Notes under the pieces: model-generated
Told to the model about the DNA's origin: nothing
What the model saw: only the letters and a program-made list of their open reading frames with translations
The model's database searches: none
Origin: Halalkaliarchaeum sp. AArc-CO
Lineage (GTDB): Archaea > Halobacteriota > Halobacteria > Halobacteriales > Haloferacaceae
Direction of reading: 5' to 3'
DNA length: 64,000 nucleotides
NCBI RefSeq assembly: GCF_024972735.1
Contig: NZ_CP087722.1
Coordinates: 102,872 to 166,871 of the forward strand
Made by a program: the position numbers and the translations under genes
Shown here: in pieces, positions 19,322-28,387 of the stretch
Position numbering within the stretch: position 1 is the first letter of the stretch
Layout of the letters: the number at the start of each line of letters is the position of its first letter

Positions 19322-21871
19322 TTACTGCTCACGAAGACCAGCACCCGACGCCAGCGCATACCACGACGACTTGCGATCGTCGACGACGGCAAACTCATCC
19401 AGCGTGACCGACGGGAATCCGAGTTCCTGCAGCATTGCCGCTGAGTCGTCGAGTCCTCTCGCACGATCAGGGGGAACGGTGGCAAATAGCTGCTGGAGAG
19501 TTGTAAACGAGATGCGGCCAGTCTGAGTGGCTCGGTCGGCTTTTGCGGTGACATATTCCTCGAGGAACTCTAACTCGGCGGCAGAGCGGATCACGAGAAC
19601 GTCCTCACTGTCGTCGGTGATCAACGAGGCCTCCCGAAGTGTGTCACCCTGTGCACGAGCATACGCCTCGACCAGCCGATCGTGGGCGTGGTCTCGGTGG
19701 TCGCTTGCATGCAACCGGTCGTAGTAATGTTCGACGCCGTCGGTGAGCATCGTTAACTCCGGAATCGTCCGTCCCTCATCTCGAATACGTCCGAGTGCAA
19801 CGCTGGTTGGCGTGAGCCGATCACCACGACGAGCGTAGACGAGTTGACTCGGCAGCCGATCGGTGGCATCACTATCCACTCTCCACAAGACGACAGACCC
19901 ACGTTCACCTTCGAAGGACCGATTACACCTCCCCGCAGCCTGGACGAGTGCCGGTAACGGAGCAAAATCCCGATACACACGGTCAAAACTGAGATCGACC
20001 CCCGCCTCTACCAGCTGCGTACTCGTCACCACAAGCGGCGGGCGGGTCGCCCCTGACGATTGGAGTACTTGCCTGATGAGTTCGATCAGCAGCCTTCGAT
20101 CGACGGGTCGCAGGGCAGCCGTCAACGTGGCGGTTATCAACTCGGGAGTGGTCTCCTCGAGGCGGGCGTGTACCTGGTCGTACAGCCGTCCCGCTAGCTC
20201 CTCGATGCTACCGTTCGTTTCGAGGTGCCTGATAAGTTCCGCGCTATGAGTCGTGACGAATCTCTCGACAATCTCTCCCAAGTCGACAATAGACCGATCG
20301 CTCGCGGTCGCTCGGATCGCCGCGGTTAGTTCGGTTGCACTACGAACGGTGTTGGCGATCGCAAGCGTATCGGTCCCCTCACGAAGGGTCTGGGAGACGA
20401 CTCGTCGACCGGCCGCCGAAGGAGTAAGCGCTGCTGCAGGCGCCGATCCCCCGAGCGGCACCGACTCGTCGATATGGAAGCTGACGCGCGGGTTTTCGCC
20501 GAGGAATTCGAAGTACGTCATTGACTCGGGCACGAGTTCGGCTGTCGATAGTGGGACACTACTGTGATCAACGAACCGGGGCTGCGTCGCGGTCATCAGA
20601 ATCACGGTCGCATCATAGTCCTCAACGAGGATATCGAACAGTTTGGTAACGAGCTGCCACCACTCCCGTGGGAGCGCCTGGGGTTCGTCGACGATGATGG
20701 TCGCATCCTGTAACGCCGGTAGTTTCAGCGACTGGGTGTTCGACCCACCGGCGAGACTCTCGAAGAGTTGCACGAACGTTGTCAAGACCAGTCCGGAACG
20801 CCAGGTTTCAGCATACATCGTCTCCGTGCCGTCGGACACTGATTCGTCGTCGATCGTCGTCCGTGTCTCCGCGAGGTGGTGATGGAGTGTGTACGCGTCA
20901 CCACTCGGTGTCACGTCGAACTGTGCCCTGATTTCGTCGTCGACCTGGTCGAGAATGGTCGTGTACGGCAGGGCGTATATCACTCGCCCATCGGTTCTGT
21001 GTGCGTGTCGCAATCCAGCGTTCAGCCCGGCAAAGGTCTTGCCGAAGCCAGTGGGCAACGTCAGCGTGAAAATCCCGCCGTCGTCGGCAGCTAAGTCGGC
21101 GAGTCGTTCGGCAACGTCCGACTGGGCTCGCGAGCGAAGGGTGTTTAACTCGCGTTCGATTCCAGTCGCTTCCCCTTCGAAACTGATCTGTTCCGGATCC
21201 AACCGCGGCACCGCCGACCCGGCTGAAACGCCGGTCGCATCGAGTTTGTCGGCACACGAGAGTGTGGCCCAGATCCGCTGCACGAGCGGATAGAAGTCAG
21301 CGTCAGAATCGTCCCTTGAGGGGCGACCGTGGCGAAACACCTGCCGGTACCGCTCCGGGTTGTCGATCGGGATTTCGTCCCACTCAAGCGCTCCATCGGT
21401 AGCAGTCTCAAGTAGTTCCGTTGCGTCGGCCGCCGCTTCCTCGTCGATACGCTGCAGTTTCTGAACGAGATGTACGTACGGACCGGTTTGGGTTCCCCAC
21501 TTCGAGAGGTCTTCCTCCAGATTGCCGAGAGTCTGGTGATGTTTGAGTACGGCGTAAAAGCCACCTAACACCGCTGGCATGGAGAATCCCTGTGCTTTCA
21601 GTGCGTGCAGGGTGACCAGCGCTCCCGGAGCAGCGTGATATTCACTTTGCCGGGGCGGCCGGGGCGGCTGCTCGCGTATATACGACTGGAACGCTGGTGT
21701 GAGCTTGCCGAAGTCGTGCAGGTGTGCGACCGTCGTGAGTAGTTGCTGCAGTGAGTCTCCTCGGGGCGTGGTCGTGTCCGCCGGCGTCAACACCCGTGCG
21801 TTCGCCGCAACTCCGTTTAGATGGACGGCAAGCGGCTGGTTTGGTCGTGCGAGCGGCGTGTCGAAAGACAT
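19322..21871 (-). CDS. cas3: CRISPR-associated helicase/nuclease Cas3
   Basis: 849 residues. Degrades target DNA after Cascade binding. HD nuclease domain at the N-terminus (HLNGVAANA, HLHDFGKLTPAFQSY with the HD pair at about residue 51, HHQTLGN). Helicase motifs follow: Walker A TLPTGFGKTFAG (about 275), IIVDEPQALP (motif II, DEPQ), ILMTATQP (III), VEAGVDLSFDRVYRD (V), ALVQAAGRCNRS (VI). All key residues are present. Last gene of the cas operon, 15 bases after cas5. The usual following cas4-cas1-cas2 are absent. Confidence 0.95.
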   Translation of the reverse strand: MSFDTPLARPNQPLAVHLNGVAANARVLTPADTTTPRGDSLQQLLTTVAHLHDFGKLTPAFQSYIREQPPRPPRQSEYHAAPGALVTLHALKAQGFSMPAVLGGFYAVLKHHQTLGNLEEDLSKWGTQTGPYVHLVQKLQRIDEEAAADATELLETATDGALEWDEIPIDNPERYRQVFRHGRPSRDDSDADFYPLVQRIWATLSCADKLDATGVSAGSAVPRLDPEQISFEGEATGIERELNTLRSRAQSDVAERLADLAADDGGIFTLTLPTGFGKTFAGLNAGLRHAHRTDGRVIYALPYTTILDQVDDEIRAQFDVTPSGDAYTLHHHLAETRTTIDDESVSDGTETMYAETWRSGLVLTTFVQLFESLAGGSNTQSLKLPALQDATIIVDEPQALPREWWQLVTKLFDILVEDYDATVILMTATQPRFVDHSSVPLSTAELVPESMTYFEFLGENPRVSFHIDESVPLGGSAPAAALTPSAAGRRVVSQTLREGTDTLAIANTVRSATELTAAIRATASDRSIVDLGEIVERFVTTHSAELIRHLETNGSIEELAGRLYDQVHARLEETTPELITATLTAALRPVDRRLLIELIRQVLQSSGATRPPLVVTSTQLVEAGVDLSFDRVYRDFAPLPALVQAAGRCNRSFEGERGSVVLWRVDSDATDRLPSQLVYARRGDRLTPTSVALGRIRDEGRTIPELTMLTDGVEHYYDRLHASDHRDHAHDRLVEAYARAQGDTLREASLITDDSEDVLVIRSAAELEFLEEYVTAKADRATQTGRISFTTLQQLFATVPPDRARGLDDSAAMLQELGFPSVTLDEFAVVDDRKSSWYALASGAGLREQ

Positions 21872-21885
21872 GGGCTTCCCTCTCG

Positions 21886-22683
21886 TTACAGGAAACAGAC
21901 GGTATCGCCGTTGACGCTGTAGGCCTCTACATCGGCCGTTTCGATTTGCCCGCCGTCTGTCGGGTAGGCATACGATACGAATCCGGTAGTCTTCCGGCCG
22001 CCGTTTGCCTGCGTCATGTAGGCCGGGGTTCGCTCCATCGCATAGGAGACGTCCGCAAGCGGCGTGACTTTGGCTTCCGGCAGCGTCGAATCGACTGCAG
22101 ATACGGATTCCGGGCCGGTGACCGTGCCGACACTCGATTCAGTGATATCGGCTAGACACTCGGTTTTGCCGAGCGAGGGCGTGTATACGGAGCGTACTGA
22201 CGGCGGTCCCGTCTCGGAATCTGCATCGAGTCGATCGACGAGTCGATCCATCCATTCATCATCATCGAGGACGACGTGGAGCCGGTAGGCCGGATCACAG
22301 AGGTATTCGAACGCCCGGCGCTTCCGTTCTCGTTCGAGTACCTCTGGTGGGATGACCGTCTTGCCAGAGACACCCTCCGCAGTCTGGATATCTCCACCTG
22401 CTGTCGGCAGCGTCAACATCGGCACTTGCATCGTCCGCAACGGTCGCTGCGGGACGATCGCGACCGCCGACGAGTCCCGGGCGAACACATCGTAGTAAGA
22501 ATCTCGCGGCTCGCCGAGAATCGCGGCTAGCAACCCCGCGACGGTCGTCCGCGGGATTACCCGGTAGGTCTGCTTGTCGTTGGTGGTGTCGATCCGGCGG
22601 AAATGCGCCCAGTCGCCGCTGACGGTGAGGGAGACGCACCGCCGGCTGCTGGGGTCGAACTCATTCATCGGTGGCTCGCTCAC
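21886..22683 (-). CDS. cas5: Cas5, type I-B
   Basis: 265 residues from GTG 22683, or 260 from ATG 22668. Cascade subunit that holds the 5' handle of crRNA. N-terminal RAMP fold: RCVSLTVSGDWAHFRR, then TYRVIPRTTVAGLLAAILGEPRDSYYDVF, the signature of Cas5 in type I-B. The GTG start overlaps the cas7 stop by 4 bases (GTGA), favouring translational coupling. C-terminal part includes LADVSYAMERTPAYM. Confidence 0.9.
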   Translation of the reverse strand: MSEPPMNEFDPSSRRCVSLTVSGDWAHFRRIDTTNDKQTYRVIPRTTVAGLLAAILGEPRDSYYDVFARDSSAVAIVPQRPLRTMQVPMLTLPTAGGDIQTAEGVSGKTVIPPEVLERERKRRAFEYLCDPAYRLHVVLDDDEWMDRLVDRLDADSETGPPSVRSVYTPSLGKTECLADITESSVGTVTGPESVSAVDSTLPEAKVTPLADVSYAMERTPAYMTQANGGRKTTGFVSYAYPTDGGQIETADVEAYSVNGDTVCFL

Positions 22684-23720
22684 GCATACACGTCGACACG
22701 ATTGACACGGTCGGCACCGACTGCCTCTTCGAGTTCCTTGAGCAAGAACTCAGGCCCGCCGGTGGCGCCATCGATACTTACGGTGATGTGGTCGTCCACG
22801 ACCACGTGCAGCGTTTCGAGGTGGCCCTCCTCGGCATCGCCGGCGAGCGCGGCTACCAGGTCGTCGACGGCCAGCGTGACGTCGGTGATGTTGCGATACT
22901 CGGCACCATCGGTTTCGTCGGCATCAGCGCGTTCGATTCCATCATCGAGCCCGCCGTGGTGGTAGTCGTCGGTGGCGTATTCGGCGCGCAGGTACAGCCG
23001 CGGCTGGTGCCCCATCTTCGAGCGCGTTAGCGTTTGGTTTTTGAGCGACCGCCACAGCAGCGCATCGAGTCGCTCGACGTCTTCCGCTGAGAGCAGAGTG
23101 TCCTGTGCGGCGTTTTCGTTGACGACGCCGTGGAACTTCACCAGCGCGTACTGGAGTCGGTTGTCCGTTGCGAACGTCCCCTGTTCGTCGCCCGCTTCGC
23201 TGGCGACCACCGTCGACAGTTGCTTCGATTCGGTTTTGGTCGTCACCGTGTGCATGCTGCGGCCGTGTTCGAACTGTACCGGGCCGATGAACTGGCCGGG
23301 GAAGTCGTCACCGAGAGCGTCCTGGAACTCCGAACTGAACGAGCAGGTTGCGCCGAAATACCGCACGTCGGCAGCGTTATTCAAGAACGCCTCAGCAGCG
23401 TCGCTCCCACTCATGTCTTCGACATCGTCCTCCTCGAGTTCCGTCACACGCTTGAACAGCCCATCGCGATCGGGAACGTCCTCGTAGGGTGCCTTCGACG
23501 GGTTACGGATGTAGATCCCTAACTCATCGTCGTCGAGTTGGTCCCGGACGTAGCGTTTGAGACGGACGTCCGTGACGACCGCCTGTCCGGTCGTTTCGTC
23601 AACACGCGGTTTGTCGTTCGCAGAGAGTGGGTTTCCGTTCGGGTTGCAGTCCTCTGCATCATACAGGAAGACGATTTCCGAGCGATTCTCGAGCGTGGTG
23701 GTGTCAGTGTCGGCTGCCAT
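22680..23720 (-). CDS. cas7: Cas7, type I-B (Csh2)
   Basis: 346 residues. Backbone subunit of Cascade, several copies bind the spacer part of crRNA. Signature at residues 11-35: NRSEIVFLYDAEDCNPNGNPL, followed by RVDETTGQAVVTDVRLKRYVRD. Later QFIGPVQFEHGRSMH and the C-terminal RAMP strand. Starts 3 bases after the cas8b stop and overlaps cas5. Full family length, no defects seen. Confidence 0.95.
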   Translation of the reverse strand: MAADTDTTTLENRSEIVFLYDAEDCNPNGNPLSANDKPRVDETTGQAVVTDVRLKRYVRDQLDDDELGIYIRNPSKAPYEDVPDRDGLFKRVTELEEDDVEDMSGSDAAEAFLNNAADVRYFGATCSFSSEFQDALGDDFPGQFIGPVQFEHGRSMHTVTTKTESKQLSTVVASEAGDEQGTFATDNRLQYALVKFHGVVNENAAQDTLLSAEDVERLDALLWRSLKNQTLTRSKMGHQPRLYLRAEYATDDYHHGGLDDGIERADADETDGAEYRNITDVTLAVDDLVAALAGDAEEGHLETLHVVVDDHITVSIDGATGGPEFLLKELEEAVGADRVNRVDVYA

Positions 23721-23723
23721 GAG

Positions 23724-25949
23724 TTACTCCTCCGTCGTGTCGGCGGTGTCGATCTGTATGTCGTTGCTACCGTAGGTGATCCCGAGAGCGTACACCCACT
23801 GGAGTTCGTTTTGCGTGACATCCCAGTCACTGGGATCTCTGGCCAACATCAGGTTCGGAAGTCGATCCGTGTAGCGTGCGTTGTACGTCGAGGGAAGAGC
23901 GTCGTCGGACTCGATGTACGTGTTGTTCATCTGGATGACCTCGTTGGTCACCTCCTTGATTGACTGCTTGGTGAGGTAGTCGATCGGATACCGTCGAACG
24001 AGCGTCGACGAGACCCCCTCGCGACGCTGATAGGCGGTGATCCGGCCGACGAGCCCACCGAGCAGGAATACTGCCTGATGTGGCTCACTACTGCTGAGAA
24101 CCTCATGGGTATCGATGAAGTCCTCGAGACGCTGCGTCCGATCCTGATACGGCTGAGATGCTGTCTCGGTCACGGTTGCGAAAGTGGTCGTCGTTGTCGG
24201 TTGGGTAGCTGTGCGTCGCCCTGCGGTACGTCGTTCATCACCGAGCGCGTCAATCTCCGCGAGTGCCCGCAACTGGGCGTACTGTTCGGCGACCTGTCGC
24301 GCCGGGACATGACTGCCATCGCTCTCGTCGAACAGGTCACGTTGCTCCTGGACGAGCAGGTGGAGGTATTCTTCAAGTAGCGTTCGAACGGGAAGCTTCT
24401 CCCCCTGCAGGAACTGCCCGAGCCGTCGTGCCCGGACATCGTCGATGTCGCCGGCTTTCGGCGTCCCTTCGGCCTCCTCGCTCGTGCGGGTTGGCTCCGT
24501 CGTCCAGTCGAAGTAGCCGCCGAACAGCGCCATGTTGCTTCGATCGGCGCCAGCAACGAGTAGTGGCGACTCCGAGCGGTCGCGAACGTTTGCTAAGATG
24601 CCCTCGCCCTGGAACACCGACGAGGTGAGAACCGTATCATGAGCCTCGTCGATGGCACGCGGGCGATAGACATCTGTCCGGAGTTCCTCGAAAAAGATGC
24701 GGTCCGGGTTCCCGGTCGCCTGAAAGACGGTGGCGACCTTGACCGGCCCGTAGGCTGGCGTGGCAGCAAGATCCTCGAAGAGTGGCTCGACTGCTGCATC
24801 CTCCTCACGCTCGTAAAACACTTCATTGACCTTCGCTTGGAAGGAGCTGGCCTCCCGGTTGCGAAGTTCCATGAACACCTCCCGGGCGAACGCATCGAAC
24901 CCCTCCGGATCAAGCGCTTCCGGATGCTCACCGAGATACGGGAGGACATACAGACGGCGGCCGTCGCCCAGTCGTTCGAAGAACTCCTCGAACACGCTGT
25001 TGGCCGTGGCGATTGCGGCGGCAATTTCGTGTGTCAGGGGGCGATTCCGCCAAGCCTCCGACCCGTCCGGCGAGAGATCCGCAAAGTGCTCCCTCTGCTT
25101 TTTCGCATACATACCCAGGAGTCCGGCCGAGCCGCCAGTCACACGATCATCTTCTCCACTCACGTAGCCGACGCCGTCGGCTCCCGCATCGTCCACCGAG
25201 ATGTTTTCGAACCGCTTGGCCTTCTGTTCGACCATCACCTCATTCAAGACCGGAACCTCGCCCGGCCACTGATATCGCTCCCCACCGGGGAGTTTGAGTC
25301 GGACTGTGACGAACACTTCGTGTTCCGTTTCTTCATCCTCGGGATCGAGCGGCACGTCCCCACGCGTGACGAGTTCGTCGATTCGGTCTTCGGCCGTGCC
25401 CAACTCCCGTAATGCTTCGAGGATCCACGCGTCTTCCACGTCGCGTTCGAGTACCCGGTCGGCTGCGTCGCTGTGAGCCCACTGAGTGAACCGGTCTTTG
25501 ATGTTGTTCGTCCCCCAGGCATCGTCACGCTGTCCGGCGAGATGATGCTCTGACGCATCTTTGTGCGTCGTAATCGAGTAGTCGGTCATCGCGCTGGTCT
25601 TGTTCGCCGGATACGAATGCCCCAATTTGAACCGACCGCTGGCATCCACCGACTCGAATGCGATTGGTTGCTCATCTCGGAACGTGGGGGATTCCGGATC
25701 AGTTAGATCAACGTACACGACGAGCGCGTTATCTGGTTCTCCGAGCAGGTCGCTCTTCGCTGCCGGAGTCATGAACGCGAGATATTCCGGCGCAAGATCG
25801 AAGTCGAGATCGCCAGATGTGACTGTCTCGTACCAGTCAAAAATCGAATACTGGACGGCCACGTCGTACAGCGACGCCGGCCGTCGCTGTGGGAGTCGTT
25901 CGATTGCTTCCGACGCTTCCTGTGGAACGGACTGATGCTTACTACTCAT
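23724..25949 (-). CDS. cas8b: Cas8b large subunit (Csh1)
   Basis: 741 residues. Large subunit of haloarchaeal Cascade, needed for PAM recognition and interference. Assigned from position between cas6 and cas7, size, and recognisable pieces such as LPQRRPASLYDVAVQYSIFDWYE at the N-terminus and a long helical C-terminus (VFLLGGLVGRITAYQRREGVSSTLVRRYPIDYLTK) that serves as the small-subunit-like part in this subtype. Overlaps cas6 by 8 bases. Intact. Confidence 0.92.
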   Translation of the reverse strand: MSSKHQSVPQEASEAIERLPQRRPASLYDVAVQYSIFDWYETVTSGDLDFDLAPEYLAFMTPAAKSDLLGEPDNALVVYVDLTDPESPTFRDEQPIAFESVDASGRFKLGHSYPANKTSAMTDYSITTHKDASEHHLAGQRDDAWGTNNIKDRFTQWAHSDAADRVLERDVEDAWILEALRELGTAEDRIDELVTRGDVPLDPEDEETEHEVFVTVRLKLPGGERYQWPGEVPVLNEVMVEQKAKRFENISVDDAGADGVGYVSGEDDRVTGGSAGLLGMYAKKQREHFADLSPDGSEAWRNRPLTHEIAAAIATANSVFEEFFERLGDGRRLYVLPYLGEHPEALDPEGFDAFAREVFMELRNREASSFQAKVNEVFYEREEDAAVEPLFEDLAATPAYGPVKVATVFQATGNPDRIFFEELRTDVYRPRAIDEAHDTVLTSSVFQGEGILANVRDRSESPLLVAGADRSNMALFGGYFDWTTEPTRTSEEAEGTPKAGDIDDVRARRLGQFLQGEKLPVRTLLEEYLHLLVQEQRDLFDESDGSHVPARQVAEQYAQLRALAEIDALGDERRTAGRRTATQPTTTTTFATVTETASQPYQDRTQRLEDFIDTHEVLSSSEPHQAVFLLGGLVGRITAYQRREGVSSTLVRRYPIDYLTKQSIKEVTNEVIQMNNTYIESDDALPSTYNARYTDRLPNLMLARDPSDWDVTQNELQWVYALGITYGSNDIQIDTADTTEE

Positions 25950-26712
25950 TGGTGATGTTCACGAATCCGAGTCCCAGTCCGTTTCGCCCGCCGACGCCAC
26001 AGTCCAACAGCAGGTTCAGGTGCCGACGGTGGTCGTCATCACGCACAGTGTAGTCAAACCGCCACTTGCTCAAGACGACCTCTCGTTCGACGCCCTGAGT
26101 CACCGTCAGCGGTAACGCATAGGTCTTGAGCAACTCGTAACCATCGAACAGTGGTCCCTCAACCTCCGTGGGCCCGGGCAGGTAATCGGGGGCGAATAGA
26201 TCGTGTTTCTGCTGGGCGTTATCTTCGATCGCGGCTGTGAACGGCTCTATGGAGTGTTCTGGACGCCAAAACGTTGGAGAGTCACCGTGACCGTCCTCGA
26301 TCCCGAACTTCTCCCGGTGATGTTCGTACAACCGGACAAACACACCAGTTCCAGTTTCAATCGTCCCCGACGTGCCGGGCTCTCCAACATCGACATCGAG
26401 AGCGGAGACCTCGTCAATCCACAGCGGCATCTCCCCAACGTTCAGCTCACGATCGGCCTGGAAGTCCTCTGCAACGTTAGCCAACAACGACTCGTGAGGA
26501 GAGGCAACCAAAAGATTCCGTTCGTCACCCTCCTGCATTTCCCCCCACGGGAAGATGTTGGAGTAGACGAATCCCGGTGGCTCTCCGGACTCGTGTTGTT
26601 CATCAAAGTCGGTTCCTTCGAGTGCACGCCAGATCCGACCTCGCAGCTTGTGATGGTACGCGTGGTCGTAGGCTGCGTCTGCACGGGCAGAGAGCCGTGC
26701 CAGAACCCGCAT
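25942..26712 (-). CDS. cas6: Cas6 crRNA endonuclease
   Basis: 256 residues. Cuts the pre-crRNA within repeats, leaving the 8-base handle. The N-terminal RAMP fold includes DAAYDHAYHHKLRGRIW with candidate catalytic His residues around 18-21. The C-terminus has the glycine-rich loop CGVGGRNGLGLGFVN that defines the family. First gene of the cas operon, with a GGAGGTGAG ribosome site 8 bases before ATG 26712. Confidence 0.93.
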   Translation of the reverse strand: MRVLARLSARADAAYDHAYHHKLRGRIWRALEGTDFDEQHESGEPPGFVYSNIFPWGEMQEGDERNLLVASPHESLLANVAEDFQADRELNVGEMPLWIDEVSALDVDVGEPGTSGTIETGTGVFVRLYEHHREKFGIEDGHGDSPTFWRPEHSIEPFTAAIEDNAQQKHDLFAPDYLPGPTEVEGPLFDGYELLKTYALPLTVTQGVEREVVLSKWRFDYTVRDDDHRRHLNLLLDCGVGGRNGLGLGFVNITNE

Positions 26713-26734
26713 CTGACTACCTCACCTCCCTGGA

Positions 26735-26783
26735 TGTCACATTGAGTGACATAGCTGGGAGATGATGGCCAAATGTAATAAAA
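26735..26783 (-). promoter_or_regulatory. cas operon promoter with palindromic operator
   Basis: On the minus strand, a TATA box GATTTTATTAC (26775-26783 core) predicts transcription start near 26750. A perfect inverted repeat TGTCAC-5-GTGACA occupies 26735-26751, directly over the predicted start. Such placement would let a dimeric repressor block the polymerase. The ribosome site of cas6 lies just downstream (26721-26729). Confidence 0.6.
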
Positions 26784-26895
26784 TCAACCCTCTACAAACT
26801 TAGTCTAAATTCCTTAGCTGTTGCTTAAATAACCAGGGTGCGGAACGCACATCTGGCCGGCCAATAACAGTCGGATCGGTGGCATTGTGGCCGCT

Positions 26896-27208
26896 TGGCC
26901 AACCCCACAAGAGTCCTTCTGATACACGGTCGAAGGTCAAGTCGCGATTCGCCTCAATCCGGCTACGACCACACAAGGGACGGTTTCAGACGAACCCTCG
27001 TGGGGTTGAAGCATCTCGGACATACTCAGGCCTCGTCGGTTTTGAGAAGTTTCAGACGAACCCTTGTGGGTTGAAGCATCATCAGTGTCCGCCGAGGGAG
27101 AACGAACTCTCTGGTTTCAGACGAATCTGTGAGGGATTGAAGCGGTTCGGTGAACTGTACGATCACGAATCTTGGCTGAGTTCCAGATGAATCCGCGCAG
27201 AGATTAGC
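26896..27208 (+). CRISPR. Decayed second CRISPR array, opposite orientation
   Basis: Repeat-like units GTTTCAGACGAACCC...GTTGAAGC read on the plus strand at 26983-27012, 27049-27077 (one base short), 27114-27143 and 27180-27208. The three intervals are each exactly 36 bases, so array geometry survives while repeats drift (last one TTCCAGATGAATCC...). A single unit in the opposite sense lies at about 26896-26925. This array would have been transcribed away from the cas genes. No leader promoter was made out. Confidence 0.8.
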
Positions 27209-27332
27209 ACTGAATAGAACCGGTTCCTCAGCCCCAGAGCTGCTGTTTCTGAAAGCACTTGTGGAAATAGAAGTTTCTACACTCTTGATTTAGTCGACTG
27301 ATGTAGCGAGTAATGGACCGCCCTCTGGAAAC

Positions 27333-27827
27333 TTAGCTCCGCCTCTCAACCAACTCGCCCGTACAAGGGTGGGTCTCGATCCGCTCCGGAAGCCCCACCC
27401 GCCCGCACACGGGACACTCCACCAGCGGCGTCAACGGCAGCGCCACGGCCGCATCGAGGGCTGCCTCGACGTGGGTCCTGGCATCCGGATTCTCGACCCG
27501 CGTGGCCGCCTGGGCGAGGTGCATCTGCAACTCCTCCGTGACCGTCCGGCAGTCGGTCATCGCCGCGCCCTCCGTTTCGCGGTGTTCCCACGCCTCGCGT
27601 ACTTCCACGGGATCGCGCCGGCCGACCCGCCGGAGCCCCCCGCGTCCCGCGGCGGGCGTGTCGCCCAGCGGCGCCACGCCTGTGAGCGCGCCGGTCCACT
27701 GGTTGTGCTGGTTGGTGAGCGCGATCGTGGTCCCGCGGGGCGTTTCCAGGCGAACCTGCCGGACGGGGATCTCCTCGGACGGGTCAAGCATGTCGGGATC
27801 GCGAACCATCAGTGTATCGTACTGCAC
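27333..27827 (-). CDS. Unknown zinc-ribbon-tailed protein, probably 5'-truncated
   Basis: 164 codons from GTG 27827, but the same frame continues upstream with protein-like text (HVRDLVTSSARTEPCVVVGVQYDTLMVRDP) until it hits the DUF3006 relic on the other strand near 27.9 kb, so the original start is uncertain or lost. Sequence includes TTIALTNQHNQWTGALTGV, GRRDPVEVREAWEHRE, and a C-terminal CPVCGRVGLPERIETHPC (zinc-binding C2HC). Family not recognised. A frameshifted fragment of a paralogue lies at about 41.5-41.8 kb. Confidence 0.5.
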   Translation of the reverse strand: MQYDTLMVRDPDMLDPSEEIPVRQVRLETPRGTTIALTNQHNQWTGALTGVAPLGDTPAAGRGGLRRVGRRDPVEVREAWEHRETEGAAMTDCRTVTEELQMHLAQAATRVENPDARTHVEAALDAAVALPLTPLVECPVCGRVGLPERIETHPCTGELVERRS

Positions 27828-27895
27828 GCCGACAACGACACACGGCTCCGTGCGGGCGGAGCTGGTGACCAGGTCGCGGACGTGGAGCTGGCGGA

Positions 27896-28150
27896 GGTCG
27901 TCGATGCGGAGACCGCCGTGATCCTAATTGAGGACGACGGTGAGGTTCGTGATCAGCGGGACATCCCGGTCGAGCGCGTGCCCGAGGACCCATGCAAGGA
28001 GGGCAGTGTGCTGGCGGTGACGATTGAAAGTGGGGAGATCAAACGGCTCGAGTACCGCCCCGAGTAGACAAAGGATCGCCGGGAGAGTGCGCAAGATCAA
28101 CTCGATCAGCTGGGATCGCGGTTGTCCGAGAAGTCTGAAAATGAGATGTA
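27896..28150 (+). pseudogene. DUF3006 relic
   Basis: The plus-strand frame VDAETAVILIEDDGEVRDQRDIPVERVPEDPCKEGSVLAVTIESGEIKRLEYRPE is nearly identical to residues about 16-72 of the DUF3006 gene at 12524. It meets a TAG at about 28066, then resumes in frame with RRESAQDQLDQLGSRLSEKSE. The first strand and its metallo-beta-lactamase partner are missing. Confidence 0.8.
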
Positions 28151-28196
28151 ACGGAAGGCCTGATACATCGCGGAGAAAGCAGTTTACAACAGTGTC

Positions 28197-28385
28197 TCAC
28201 TGCCCACCGTCGAGTTCGGTGACGCTGCCGTCGCCAATGTCCAGTTCGGCTTCAAGTTCCTCAAGCAATGCTGTTGCATCGTCGTGGAGGCGCTGAGCCT
28301 CCTGGAGTGACAGCTCCTCAGTTTCGAGGCGGTCGATAAGCTGTTCGAGTCGGTCGATCTTCTCGTCGAGTGATTGGTCGGTCAT
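28197..28385 (-). CDS. xseB: Exodeoxyribonuclease VII small subunit
   Basis: 62 residues, nearly all alpha-helical: DQSLDEKIDRLEQLIDRLETEELSLQEAQRLHDDATALLEELEAEL, the two-helix fold of XseB. It binds XseA in large multimers and is needed for the nuclease activity on single-stranded DNA. ATG 28385 follows the xseA stop by 2 bases, so the genes are co-transcribed. Confidence 0.93.
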   Translation of the reverse strand: MTDQSLDEKIDRLEQLIDRLETEELSLQEAQRLHDDATALLEELEAELDIGDGSVTELDGGQ

Positions 28386-28387
28386 GA

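Noticed and set aside
22603..23030. Frames antisense to cas5 and cas7
   Set aside because: Low-complexity Ser/Ala composition and full overlap with conserved cas genes.
24639..25412. 257-codon frame antisense to cas8b
   Set aside because: Shadow of a real gene in GC-rich DNA; no ribosome site and no family resemblance.
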